A DNA stretch of 64,000 nt from Rhexocercosporidium sp. MPI-PUGE-AT-0058 (taxonomy: Eukaryota > Ascomycota > Leotiomycetes > Helotiales). This document shows, piece after piece, positions 49,365 to 60,459 of the stretch. The notes below the pieces were generated by a model. That model ran no database searches and was not told the DNA's origin. It saw only the letters and a list, made by a program, of their open reading frames with translations. Within the stretch, counting starts at the first letter, position 1. Every line of letters begins with the position of its first letter. The position numbers and the translations under genes are program-made. The stretch is taken from the NCBI GenBank assembly GCA_020746875.1, contig JAGTJL010000013.1:1736001-1800000 (forward strand), given 5' to 3'.

Positions 49365-50506
49365 ATGGCCCGTTTCACCCTCCTCGCCCTGGCACTCGCC
49401 ACGTGCTTCTCCCCCATCTCAGCCCACCCCGCCAATGGTCCCCGCGACACGAAATTCGGCTGTGGTGTCGTTCCCACTGCTGAGTTCCTTGCCGTAGCCA
49501 AGGACATGGCCGCCGAGGAATCGGCGTCCAAATCCGCTCTTGGTGCATCCATCGCTGCCAACAATGCTGTTGCCGCTGCCGCCGCCACCATCACCGTCAA
49601 TGTGTACTTTCATGTTGTTGCGAGGTCGACTGCTGCATCTGGTGGGTATGTGACTGCTGCTCAGATTGCGCAGCAGTTGGCTGTTATGAATGATAACTAT
49701 GGTGAGTAAATCCATACCTCGAGGATTTTCAATTAAAACTCTGAATATGCTTCTTGACTGACATCTCGAAAAGCTGCTTCTGGATTCCAGTTTGTCTCCG
49801 CTGGCACTGACTGGACCATCAACACATCTTGGGCTTCTGACGGAGCTGAGTTGGCCATGAAGAAGGCCCTCCGCAAGGGAACCTACAAGGATCTCAACGT
49901 CTACTTCCAGTATGCCATCGGTGGCAACTTGGGATACTGTTATTTCCCAACCAACGCCGCGGCTGGATCCAACGACTTCTACGTAAGCATTCCACCCAGA
50001 CCCGTCTCCCCAAAAAGAAAGAACAGAAAAAAAGGAGCAGAAGAAAAACTTCTTTACCCCTCCGTGAAAAGCAATTTGAAGATATCAAAACTAACACCCA
50101 AACCAGCTCGACGGCTGCTCAATCCTCTACAGCACCGCCCCCGGCGGCAGCGCAACAAACTACAACCTTGGCAAGACCGTCACCCACGAAGTCGGCCACT
50201 GGATGGGTCTCTTCCACACCTTCCAAGGCAGCTCCTGCAGCGGCTCCGGTGACTCTATCGCCGACACCCCTCAACAGCTCTCGCCCACCAGCGGATGCCC
50301 AACTGGTCGTGACTCATGCCCCAATGTTGCTGGTTTGGACCCTATCCATAACTACATGGATTACTCTTATGAGTGAGTTGCTCTTGATTCGGGGTGGACT
50401 GATGTGAGATGAGTTGATGCTGATGATGAATAGTTCTTGCTACGATAACTTCACTGCCGGCCAGGCTACCCGTATGCTTAGCATGTGGAACACCTACCGT
50501 GCTTAG
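49365..50506 (+). CDS. Secreted M43 (pappalysin/cytophagalysin-type) zinc metalloprotease
   Basis: Extracellular protein-degrading enzyme. Four exons (49365-49701, 49774-49982, 50107-50372, 50434-50506) give 294 residues, normal for fungal M43B peptidases. Signal peptide is about residues 1-19 ([20 protein letters not shown]). A propeptide-like, Ala-rich segment follows. The extended zinc site [11 protein letters not shown] places ligands at His209, His213 and His219 with catalytic Glu210, and the Met-turn is in NYMDYSYDSC. Paired Cys residues ([10 protein letters not shown]) fit the family. It has its own TATA and leader intron. The closest known fungal members are MEP1-like proteases; nutrient acquisition or host interaction are both possible. 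Confidence 0.94.
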
Positions 50507-51413
50507 ATACTTCTCGGGCCGGAGTAGTAGTAAAATACACTCCCAGCAGCTTGTAGAGAAGCGAGGAAAGAGGAGACTGAGATCAGCAATGAGACTTGGA
50601 CTGAGACTGAGACTGAGACTGAGACTGGGGAAATGACCATTGGCCGTTGGAAAATGGGTTGCTTGGTTGGGGGTGTGTCACTTGACGCTTCTAGTGAGTT
50701 TGCTTGTTGTATATAGATGGATTTGATGAGCGACGAATTTGATGTATTTGAAACTATGACTTGATATCTAACGCTTTTGTACGCTGTGAATCTTGTAATG
50801 GTAGATGGATGATGAGAAATTTGATCTCTGACTTGTAAAATCTTCATTAGAAGGAGTGTATGGCCAGTGAGAGAGTCTATGGTAAGCCCTGCGCTCGAAC
50901 GCAGCAATTGACCTCATAGACGAGGGACTGAGCAAGTCGATACCGCAGCTTGGTCGTTAATACAGCCTCAAAGGGCAGGACCCCGCTAAGAGATAATAGT
51001 AAACTTTTTTTGCCTTTCACCTGTGACAAATCCAATCGTAGTCATGGTAGATGTCAAAATAAGCTCGACGATCTCTCCCATCGATCGAGATTGAAAAAGT
51101 GGGTATTTGCGGCCAGCCTGCAGACGTCGGCCGCAGTTTCGTCAGTAACGGTTTGACTGTGCCGTACGTGGGGGTAAAGCCTCCAATGATATGCTTCTGA
51201 CGAAATTCTCCTAATGAATATCTATCGGAAGAAGCTCTCACCGATATAGATAATTCGACTTGACGCATTTCGGTTCCCAGAGATCTGCTTCACTTGGATG
51301 CCAAGGGCAGAATCCACTGCCAGGCGTCCATGTGTTTCATTGTCAGGAGGGCCGGAATATGGAGGAGTTGGCTCTTTCCCTCCAGGATAACCATGTGTCC
51401 TATTTCCCGGTGG
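50507..51413. other. Intergenic after the protease gene
   Basis: 3' flank with a small minisatellite and no recognised gene. A tRNA-like T-loop near 50890-50910 (minus) was considered and dropped. Confidence 0.4.
50597..50626 (+). repeat. GACTGA hexanucleotide repeat
   Basis: About five tandem copies of a GACTGA unit (GGACTGAGACTGAGACTGAG...) about 90 bp after the protease stop codon. Confidence 0.85.
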
Positions 51414-53494
51414 TCATCTATCGAACATGCCGTCACCGGGGTGGAATAACGGCCACATTGGAATATAACAACTTTCATCCCATGAGCATTTCTTTTCACG
51501 TCCAATCCATTCTCCCGCCCACCCCAGCCAGGCCATGAGTTCCTGGATACCGTTTACCCAGCGCTGGACTTCGTATTTGGTCTTTTGAGTACGTATAAGT
51601 TTAGAAGTGGGGTTTGAGGGACGGTTGAATTTCAATTGCAAGAACCACTCAACGGGCCATATTGACCTCAATGACAGCAGAGCAAATGCCCCCCATCGTC
51701 TCTTCGACAGCCAATTTCAGAAGGGTTTCTTCAGGTCCAAGAACCACTCCTTTATTGAACAGAGCTGAACCCCTTGCCCATGTCGTCCCATTCGCATCCT
51801 CGGGGTATTCTAGAATGACATGACGACCATATGGGTCTGTTGTTGGACATCGTCCATCCATTCTCGAAAGAGAGTATTGTTACTGGTATGATTCCTATAC
51901 TTCGCCAGAGACTTCGAAAACTTGAGTAGCGGGCTGGAATACGTCTGTACGATCTCGTGCGTCATGACCGACCAGTCAGCACCACTACACTTCTCAGTGC
52001 CTCGTGCAAGCCGATCTTTCATGACTCGCTCAGAATGTCCTCTCATGACAGCCGAATCAGCGGTAGTGATAGATATTCTTCAGCGTATGATATCTCCTTT
52101 GTTGTGTCAAAGATTCCAAAGCTGCAGATCTTGTCTCCTCACTAGCCGGACCAAGCCAGAACCCTTCCTTTGTAAGATTAAGAACTCTTTGTTCCTCCAA
52201 CCTCCTAGGAATACCTTCACTTCTGAATACAGGGTTGTAGTAAGTCATAAACCCACACGTATCTGGCTTCACACGAAATTCTCCGATTCCTGGTCCGTCC
52301 CCAGATGATCCGTAATGCAATGTACTACTCGCATGCCAGCCCCAATTCCTGCTCGCTCGAAAAGGCTCTCGCCTCAGAAGATCCCAATCTAGGTAGAGAA
52401 GTGGTGGAGAGGATGTCGGTTCCGTGGGCGTAGTCCTGGTAGGAAGGGGAAACTTGGATTGTTATTCAGCACTCGAATCGCCCATTTCATCCTCAAACTC
52501 CTCCATCTTGATCGGTGGAAGCAAAGGAGCGGAAATATCCAAATGCGACACCAGCCTTACAGACGAACTAGTAAAATCACACCAGATCATCTCGAAACCA
52601 GCATTCATCCTCACAATACCCTCATATCCCTACCCTGGACCACCCAGTTCGGCATCCTTGATCCACTTGCAAAGACCAGCTGCACGAGCGTATTCATCCG
52701 ACAGGAATAGGAACCCATCTTCTGGTCTCCCTGGTCCGGTCAGGTCCCTCCATATATGCAGCATCTGTGTATCTCATTGCCGTGTTCCGAAGAGAGTCGT
52801 GGATTCGCCGTCGAAGTGAATACATTTGACCTTCCGGGTGGTTTGGTAGGTGAGCATGTGTGAGTTTCGAGTTCCTCCCATCATTCTGTAGGACATTCTA
52901 CTGTTGTAAATTAGCATCTTATATAGCCATTGACACTTTGATGATTATTTACATATCAAAAGCAACCCACTCCAGACTTGGAGGCAGCTCAGCATCCATC
53001 CTGCCGTGGTATTACTTTGTGTAAGCTAGTATCTCGCATGGTACAATGCTGTGGCCATTGGGGAAGAAGGTGTTTGGCCATTGTTGGAGGAGTCTGTAGA
53101 CGGAGGCAAAGTAGTGGGGTGGTTCGGAGGAAAAGTTGAGTTTCCATTGACTAGTGGTTAGAGTCTCTGTATTATGGTCCAGTAATGGCTTTTGCTGGAG
53201 AGATGATGTTGTTGTGATGATGTTGTGGTTGGGATGTTCTGGAAGAACCACCCCACGATGGTGGTCACACTAGGGGATATCATGTTGCACAAAGTCCAAA
53301 GAGGGACTGTAAGAGCAGCCAAGTAGCTTCAAGATAGCCATTTTGGGGTTCTCAGCGAGGGAAGTTGTTGCTGGAGGAGTGGAAAGATTAAGACGCGTCA
53401 GCGCGCGATAAGAGAATATTTGGTGTACCACGTGACCTGGATACAGTCCTGTAGGGGAGTTCCTGATAAGACTTCGAATACAGCTACTCGCCAT
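51414..53494 (-). pseudogene. Broken copy of a fungal-specific uncharacterised family (secreted or membrane protein)
   Basis: Read right to left, one protein emerges through many lesions. Recognisable blocks: SQWKLNFSSEPPHYFASVYR and WPNTFFPNGHSIVPCEI near 53060-53150; GRMDAELPPSLEWVAFDI; an intron near 52897-52951; HMLTYQTTRKVKCIHFDGES; LSDEYARAAGLCKWIKD; GYEGIVRMNAGFEMIWCDF; SERVMKDRLARGTEKCSG; TWARGSALFN; ETMGGICSAVIEV; and WLGWAGEWIG near the end. In-frame stops lie at 53012-53014 (TAA), 52774-52776 (TGA), 52630-52632 (TAG) and 52462-52464 (TAA). Phase changes occur near 52100 and 51816 (one base missing before CTAGAATA). I recognise the family from long anonymous proteins of Leotiomycetes and Sordariomycetes; its function is unknown. 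Two stops (TGA, TAG) could come from TGG by G-to-A change. Confidence 0.82.
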
Positions 53495-54000
53495 CTCGCA
53501 TCCATCCTATCATCGCCGCCCATTTTAACATAATTCTCTTTCTTGATTCTGTGATGATTTCAGATTTGTTCTATGTTTATGCGAGTATAAGCTTCACATA
53601 AGATGGTGGAGTTTCTGTGTAGCCTTTTTTCGTTGCATCATTGAAGGTAAACGAGTAATTATTGGGAATATCTATCATGGTTTGGCATTCAGTTTATATC
53701 ATTCTACGATTTGTCTCTTTCTCGGCTCGATCGACGAGCTCATGTATAGTAGACAAAGGGAAGTATCCTATCTGCTGCCGAGGAATTGCACCTCCTCCCC
53801 TCATATGCTTTGCTCTTGACGCGGATGCATGTTGCAAGCTCTCTGGGGGCCTTTTCAGAGAAGCATAATGTTCTTTTGTCTCCCTGCAATCCTGATCCTG
53901 GGAACGTGGTAGCCCGCCATCAGAATACCAAGGGAATCCTTGACATGGGTATTTTTTGAATTCGCATCAAACGATTTCCTTTCATGTTGCCCTCCTCTGA
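53495..54000. other. Intergenic, no gene recognised
   Basis: Upstream flank of the pseudogene and downstream flank of the membrane-protein gene. Nothing supported. Confidence 0.4.
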
Positions 54001-55060
54001 CTACCATTTACTGAATCGACTCTTCTGATTTCCCCAGAAGGGGTTCGGCTGGAATGATGCTCGATCTCCAGGAAGTTTCTCTCCGCCGGCCAACAAAGGT
54101 GCCGAATGATCATCTACTATAGGAGACGGTACTTTCATTTCACCTACATCAGTCAGCTAGGTCCCAATAATGAACAAAGAGTACAACTTACCTCGCATGA
54201 TCTCCACGGCCGACACTAGCGGCAGCAAGAGCAACAGAAGCGGAAGCAGCTGTCCAAAACTCCAATCTTTCTCTGCCGTATCGGCTAGAGGCACTGAAGG
54301 CGTCCCAAAGGCCTGCGACAGCAAAAGGACTCGAATAGCAGCAACAATCCCAATAGCACCCAGCACCACCAATCCCACCAACTGCACAGCCCTCAACCAT
54401 TTCCGGTTCTTCACATGCAAGTACCAGACTCCAACAAGGAAGAAGACGACTTGGCCAGCCATCACGCCAATAGTCCCTACGATAGATGTTCCGGCATTGG
54501 ATGGCGCTCCTGTGGATTCGACTTCCCATACACAGGCGATGGGCAGTGTTGGCTTCACATTTCTCATCACCGCCATGAGGATGAAAATCCCGGATACAAT
54601 GGACAGAACGAGGTTGACCAGCATAAAAAACTGTCGAAGCCACCTCAAGACCCAGTCACGCTTGAAATCATTCACTAGTGCAAGCAGTGTCCCAACATGT
54701 GTCGCAGTCGAGAGCAATGAAAGCATCCAGACGATGAAGAAGTGGTATGGAACCATCGTCTTCATCTTCGCCAGTGCTACACTCTGGATACCAATTCCGG
54801 TGATCACTTGTTGGTCGCTGAGAGAAAGGAGGAGCTTCCGAAGGACTTTCGCTTCTGAACCACGGCGCACTTCGTGCAGGACGATGATGACACTCATGAT
54901 GAGGGAGATACCAGCTGTTGCGATGAAAGAGAGGAGGACCTGGCGAGATCAGCTAGAGTTCACACACGAAGTGCTGCTCAAAACTCACTCCTGTGCCCGC
55001 CACACCAGCATCAGTCGCCGTCTCGGTAGGGACAACCGAGCAATTGAAGGTCCCAGCCAT
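54001..55060 (-). CDS. Six-TM fungal membrane protein of unknown function
   Basis: Three exons (54989-55060, 54192-54939, 54001-54143) with good GT..AG introns give 320 residues. The N-terminus is short, polar and Cys-containing (MAGTFNCSVVPTETATDAG), probably outside. Six hydrophobic helices follow: LLSFIATAGISLIMSVII; HFFIVWMLSLLSTATHVG; FFMLVNLVLSIVSGIFIL; GTIGVMAGQVVFFLVGVWYL; VQLVGLVVLGAIGIVAAIRV; and QLLPLLLLLLPLVSAVEI. A polar tail with PSPIVDDHSAPLL ends in SRFSKW. The layout is like anonymous fungal integral membrane proteins found in many Leotiomycetes. I do not recognise a transporter or receptor motif. The plus-strand frame overlapping it is a shadow. Confidence 0.82.
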
Positions 55061-57645
55061 GATTCTGGAAAGGGATGTGTTTATCCAAGATCAAGATCAA
55101 AAACAACTGCCACTTTACCTTCAACGTCCAAAAATGAGAAGAAATACAAAACCAACAGCTTTAAGAAAAAGTAGGAAAAAGTAGGATACTAAGTCTTCAA
55201 ATTAAAAGCGAGAGATCGTCAGCCTTTCTAACTCTGGATGGTCCTGGTCGTCTCGGTTCAAGGTGTGGCGAAGCGGATATCCCTACAGGGGTTTCAGCCA
55301 TGCAAACGCGAAGCGCCCAACCTATTCGCGACACGCTGAGGGATGAAACACCCTTATTTGTATTTGTTTGTGAGGGGATGAATCTTGGCTACGTCAATGG
55401 AGGAGGGGGATCTTCCTTTGAGGCGGCCCGGGCGAGTCGCTGGGATGGATTTTGATGGTGGAAATGCTCCAGAGAAAGGATGAACTTGCTTTGAACTCGA
55501 GTGGAACCACGTGATGACACTCGCAACCCTTTTTGGGTTCAGCCTCAGGGCTAAGAGTTTTGTATGCCATGGACTTTGAAACGGTTATCCGAGGACTAGG
55601 TTGACGAGGGTGCAAAAAAACAAGGCTCGTGGTTGGAAATGGCTGGGTTCCGCTCAGTATCACGAGACATTTGATGAAGCCGCTGGTTGAGAGCTTCACC
55701 ATGCCTCCCTCTATCTCGTCGAGGCTCGAACTCACTGCATTTGGATGGTATCCTTCAGCCACCTTGCTATTATGTAAGTGTATTTCCTTTCCAGTTATCT
55801 GCACAAACTCTCTCACCCAGATTCGATGCAGCATCGTCTACGCACGTAGGGACGCAACTCTCATATACTTCATCCCTTACGTAAATTTGAGGTTGCTGCA
55901 AAATCCTCATTCCTCATATATCTAGATTCAAGACTACCATTAAAACCTTTCGCTACACTTTTGTCAGCATAGTTTGAAAGGATCAAAAGACGCACGGCCA
56001 CTCAAAGACACAAGAAATGGTTTCAAAGGTCTCGCCCTCAAGTTGAACTTTAAACAATGACCCCGCAACTCAAATCAGGGTTCTCAGGGATGCGATAAAA
56101 GCATCAACATTAAGCACCTCCTCTGGCCTGTTGCTGTCATAATTCAAGCACCTAAGACCGTGATCGGTTCCTTCATTCCGCCCTCGGACCCCCGAATAAT
56201 GTCACATAACCTAGAGTATATTCGCCTCGTCCCACGGATATCCCTCTACTCCGTAATCCTACGCTTCAGAACCTGTTCTTCCATGTACAGTCTCTCTCAT
56301 CTCATCGATGCTCACGATGGCCTCGTAGCATGATGCTTCGACTAAGCGAACAGATTTGCCACTGCGTTCGATCTGCCCACTGATCGACCCACTACGACAT
56401 GTCTCTTGGTAATACTCCCATCAGCATAGCCGAGATAGCTTCTTGCTATGATGGATTGATCCCCTGGGTCTTGCGAGTCATAATTAGCATATCACCGCGA
56501 CACTCCTTGTGAGCGCAATTCGGGAGTCATGAACTTGTCAATCCGGCGACGAGTTGGTGGTTGAATCTATGTCATTTGACCAAAATGGTCTTTCCACTCT
56601 TGATAAATGGTATAATAACGTTACTCAAGTCTAGATGATTGTTCCTTATCTTCTTTGCGCGTTCAAACGGAGGCGGCGGTCTGGGCTGTAAGTTATCATC
56701 ATTCCTTAAGTCGAAATATAAAGTAAAATACTGACTCTCGTGAAAAGATGCCTAAAACCTCACATTTACAAATTTCAAGAGGCATAACACAACGAGGATA
56801 AGGGCATTCTATATCACGCAATGCACGACTCTCTCTTCTAGAGTGGCAGAAAATTGAAACACCTCGCTATTCAACTTGAGCGATATTCAAGTTACGAATA
56901 TTACGGGAGACGTGGGAACAAGCTATATTGCGAATATGCAATAGTGTGCGGCTTTTCCGTGTACTGGGATCGAGATTGATGATGGGGGATTGACAAATGT
57001 GGCGACCACGCAAAATACAGCGACAAGTTTATTCAAATGTAGTTATGTGTTGAACACGACGGGGTTTAGTTAATGAACGGTTGGAAAACATGTAACATAT
57101 AGCATGTGTTGACAGGCGAGCCTTGAACGGCGTTTGTTGTGGTATCGAGGCTTCGTCACTATCATTCCACGTGGAAGAATCTCTCAAGATGCACATGACT
57201 TCGATGGGTGTTGAAGCCCACCAAGCCTCAGATACTCTCAAAACACCTTCTCGCGGGTACTGCTGGTAGATTGATGGAAATCATTCAAGAAAGGTAGGAT
57301 TACTATATGAACGGATCCGGTCCAAGGAGAGAGCAAGTCATTCTCAAAAACATGAGTCCTCTCCTTAGCCACCGAGACCCAATGTTACTGAGAACATGCA
57401 AGCAGCCACAATTGCTGATAATCACCTGGAGAACTGTTTAGTAGCAACGGCTTTGAGTCGAGGATGGATCATTCATCTATCTCAACCCCAGCACAAAGGC
57501 AAATCGAAAGCAATATGACGCAGCCGCTTAGTGGTAGCCAAGGAGTAGGAGGCCGGCCGGTTGCAATTAGTGCTAGGAGAGGGATGTGGAAAGCTGAAGC
57601 GCTGCTTGCAGGTGGAAACAAAACAAAACGACTTCCATTTCGTCA
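55061..57645. other. Intergenic, no gene recognised
   Basis: About 2.6 kb. A 146-codon minus frame at 55394-55834 and its plus-strand shadows show no motif. Nothing further is supported. Confidence 0.4.
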
Positions 57646-58637
57646 TTACAAGCCAGCAACCGCAGAGAACATAAACTCCGCTACGCGATCTATACGTCCT
57701 TGACTCTTAGGTGCCTATACTCTCGGTTAGCTTACTGCTTGTATTACTAGATTAATTTGCCTCAAGTAAACACTGATTTGAACACATGAGATTAGGAAAC
57801 ACCAGATACTTACGTCTAAAAGTGCGCAGAGCGTCAATAAGCAAACTAATGGATCGATTTGCCCTTGATTAAGCACAAGTAATCCTGAGGGTATATGTGC
57901 TTTTTCGGCTGCAAAGATGGCGACTAGAAGTTTCTCCCCATCTGGTGCTTTTGGTGTAGGAGACCCAGTAATCTATACCGCGTCAGAATAAGGTTTGTCT
58001 TAGAGGTTCAGAAAGGGAAGAAAAGCATAGAAGGCTCATTTCCGCCTTGACCCCCCCACCCCGGCCAAAATTTGTTTTACCTTGAATAACATTTGCTGCT
58101 CTTCTTTCACGGGATCCATTTCCCACACATACTTCTTCGTTTCGTTGGCAAATGACTATTCATGCCATACATTAATACCGATCTATAAACAACTAGAAGA
58201 AGACTGACCTCTGACCAACCCTCCAGGTGGCCTTCTACTCCCTTGTGTTCCGGATCCATAAATCGAATCTGAATTCTGTGACCCAAATGCACGCTCGCAA
58301 TAGGGTTCCTCCATTCTGCGACTTGGGTTCCTTCGCCATCGCGCAAAGTGAAGTGTGTGCCCAGGAGGTTGTCTTTGTGAAGGGTATAAATAGGTAGGGT
58401 TAGGTTTAAGGCTACTTGAGAGGTAGCGTCCGAGAGAGAAGGACCTGTTGAGGCAGAGTAGACGGCAGAGATTTGTGCGGAAAGGTCGTGGATCTCGGTG
58501 TCTTTTTTAGCGGCCTTTTGAGTGTGCGTTATGAGGTAGGCATGGGTTGGAGTCTGGGGAAGGGTGTGGGGATGACGAGTTGTGGGGTGTAGGGTAGCCG
58601 TTGTTGGGCTTGTAGCTGATGTGGATTGGTCTGCCAT
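57646..58637 (-). CDS. Conserved fungal protein, possibly LURP-one/tubby-like fold
   Basis: Four exons (58209-58637, 58081-58155, 57814-57972, 57646-57714) give 243 residues; all introns are GT..AG and each phase agrees. The first 70 residues are Ser/Thr/Pro/His-rich and disordered. The rest alternates short beta-like strands (LNLTLPIYTLHKDN, LLGTHFTLRDGEG, VAEWRNPIAS, KYVWEMDPVKEE, KLLVAIFAAEKAH, GLLVLNQGQ). It ends in a hydrophobic helix (DPLVCLLTLCALLD) and a terminal amphipathic segment. That is the outline of fungal proteins with a tubby-C/LURP-one-like fold, as in the damaged gene at 42.4-43.0 kb. No catalytic motif, signal peptide or membrane anchor. Function unknown. Confidence 0.75.
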
Positions 58638-59719
58638 TTTTGCGCCTTGTGCTTGAGAGTTTGATCGCGTTGATATGTCCTCTGTTGTTAGAGTCTTTCT
58701 GTGATTAATATTCGAAACAATGTCGTCGATATCGAATTTAAGGGCATTTTATAATGGGGGAACGGGAGGGGGAGGAGCTTGAGCTTGAGGTCAGTGGTGG
58801 TGGTGGTGTGATGGCGTTATCTAGTGGTGTGGATTATGAGCTGATCCGTTATGGGGTGATGAGATATTGTTCAGCCGATGCTACCCAACAATATGAAAAC
58901 GCATGTTTACAATCTTATTGGACTACTACTGCTGGTCTGCAGGCTCGGTTTTGTAAATTCCACGACGAAAAGTCGGGTGGCTGCAATGCACATGATGGCC
59001 GGAAGGAGCTATCCTCGGTATCGAAGAGCAGATTTTGCAATCTCGATTGGATCAAATTCCCGGCTCATAGTGAGCTACTGGTTCCTCTCCATTAATTCTT
59101 CATCACCTACTCATTCGCTGCCGAAATTTGAAATGGCGTATTTTTATATCCTGTCTCGATAGGTCTGTAAAAGATTTTCGTTGTTAGCCACACAAACATT
59201 TAATGTTCGGTTAGTCAGACTTGTTCTGTGCTTTGGCATCTGTTTTACTTAGGGTCTCTGACTGGTTATTTAGCAAAGGCAAAAGAACCGCAAGCGTTTA
59301 TAGAACAGGATTTTCTAAAATGCTTCGCTTTCATATTATAAGAGAAGCTTGATATATATACCAATTATAATAATACTTAATCTTCTTGGAGTTATAGTTT
59401 ATATAATAAGGATCTCGGAAAGACAGTATTGATTGCGATATAATATTTACGAATATAATTATTAAATATTACATTTTATAGTTACTATTATTAGTTTAAT
59501 ATATATATTTAGATTACTATGCGCTTTTGGTTTTATCTACTCGTAAGCTTATTTATATGCTTGAAGACCGAGGTTAAGGTAATCTCCTTGCTTAAGAGTT
59601 TTACTTATAACTGCGTAAAAAAGTCATGTTCGGCTATTACAAGGTCCCTATAATAAGAATTACACCGCGGAGAAGTGGTACTAAAGGAGAGATATAGTTC
59701 GGTATCAAAGTACTAAGTT
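58638..59719. other. Intergenic with a small AT-rich patch
   Basis: No gene recognised. From about 59330 to 59620 the sequence becomes strongly AT-rich in the same style as the large island, probably a short transposon remnant, and ends right beside the LysM fragment. Confidence 0.5.
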
Positions 59720-59878
59720 GGCTATTTTGTGAAGTGGCACGAAGTTGTAAGCAGAGATGGATGCTGGAGCATCTCGAACGATGCAGGCATTACTCTTGAT
59801 AAATTCTATGAGCTGAATCCAGGAGTGGGAACGGACTGTAGTACTCTTTGGCTTGGATACCTTGTATGTATCGGTTGA
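59720..59878 (+). pseudogene. LysM-domain fragment (remnant of a LysM effector-type gene)
   Basis: A 53-codon plus frame ends in TGA at 59876-59878 and reads as one complete LysM repeat: YFVKWHEVV, then DGCWSISNDAGITLDKFYE, LNPGVGTDCSTLW and LGYLVCIG. Fungal LysM proteins are secreted chitin-binding proteins, some shielding the fungus from chitin recognition by plants. Upstream in this frame is a TAA (59714-59716), and no signal peptide or start is near. The 5' part is missing next to an AT-rich patch, so this is a truncated C-terminal remnant. Cys residues at both ends of the repeat are kept. It could also be a terminal exon of a gene whose earlier exons I cannot find. Confidence 0.8.
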
Positions 59879-60459
59879 TTAGAAATTGCCCCAGATTTTG
59901 GCTATTGACTTCGAAACCTCTGTATTACCAATAAAAGTATTTTCAGTGCAAAATTATGGATATTTAAGAGGACTTGTGTCTGAGACACGATGTTGAGATT
60001 CCAGGAAGTCTTATGACCCTGAAACATTGAAGTGATGCTGAAGCTGAATGTCGCTTGGGATATTTCATATTCCGAAGAGCAAATGGGCATGCAAACCTTC
60101 GAAAGGAAGAAAACATCTAATGGAGTCTCAATAAACCATCTTCTGGTATGCACCAGGATATTGAAAACAGTTTTGCGATAAACTTTTCATTCCCGCTTCG
60201 CGCTCCCTTTTGTGCCCCACAGGAATCCCTCGCTTAGCCTCGCTTACCCGAAGATTTGTTTACAGCGAGAATCATCATATCGGAGCGCATAAATTTCCTT
60301 TAACGGAAGACCGAGAGCGCTCGCTTTTGTTAAATGGGGTGATATATCACCAAATTCAAATTTTCGTTGTTCCTTCCAGATGACTTGAAGAAAGTTGCCT
60401 TTGAGGAATTCTTTTCAGCACGCACCGTCATTCTGTCCCTAGTCGAACCACCGTAGCGA
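59879..60459. other. Intergenic, no gene recognised
   Basis: Between the LysM fragment and the 3' end of the ankyrin gene. Nothing supported. Confidence 0.4.

Noticed and set aside
50880..50930. tRNA-like T-loop (TTCGAGC) on the minus strand
   Set aside because: The stem gives a six-base loop rather than seven, and no acceptor stem, D-arm or anticodon arm can be folded around it.
54170..55174. 334-codon plus-strand open frame
   Set aside because: It is the antisense of the six-TM membrane-protein gene, with Arg/Thr/Ser-rich text and no motif. The minus strand has consistent introns and clear membrane helices.
58754..59095. 113-codon plus-strand frame
   Set aside because: Starts in a Glu/Gly low-complexity run and has no domain; it lies in the upstream flank of the four-exon minus-strand gene.
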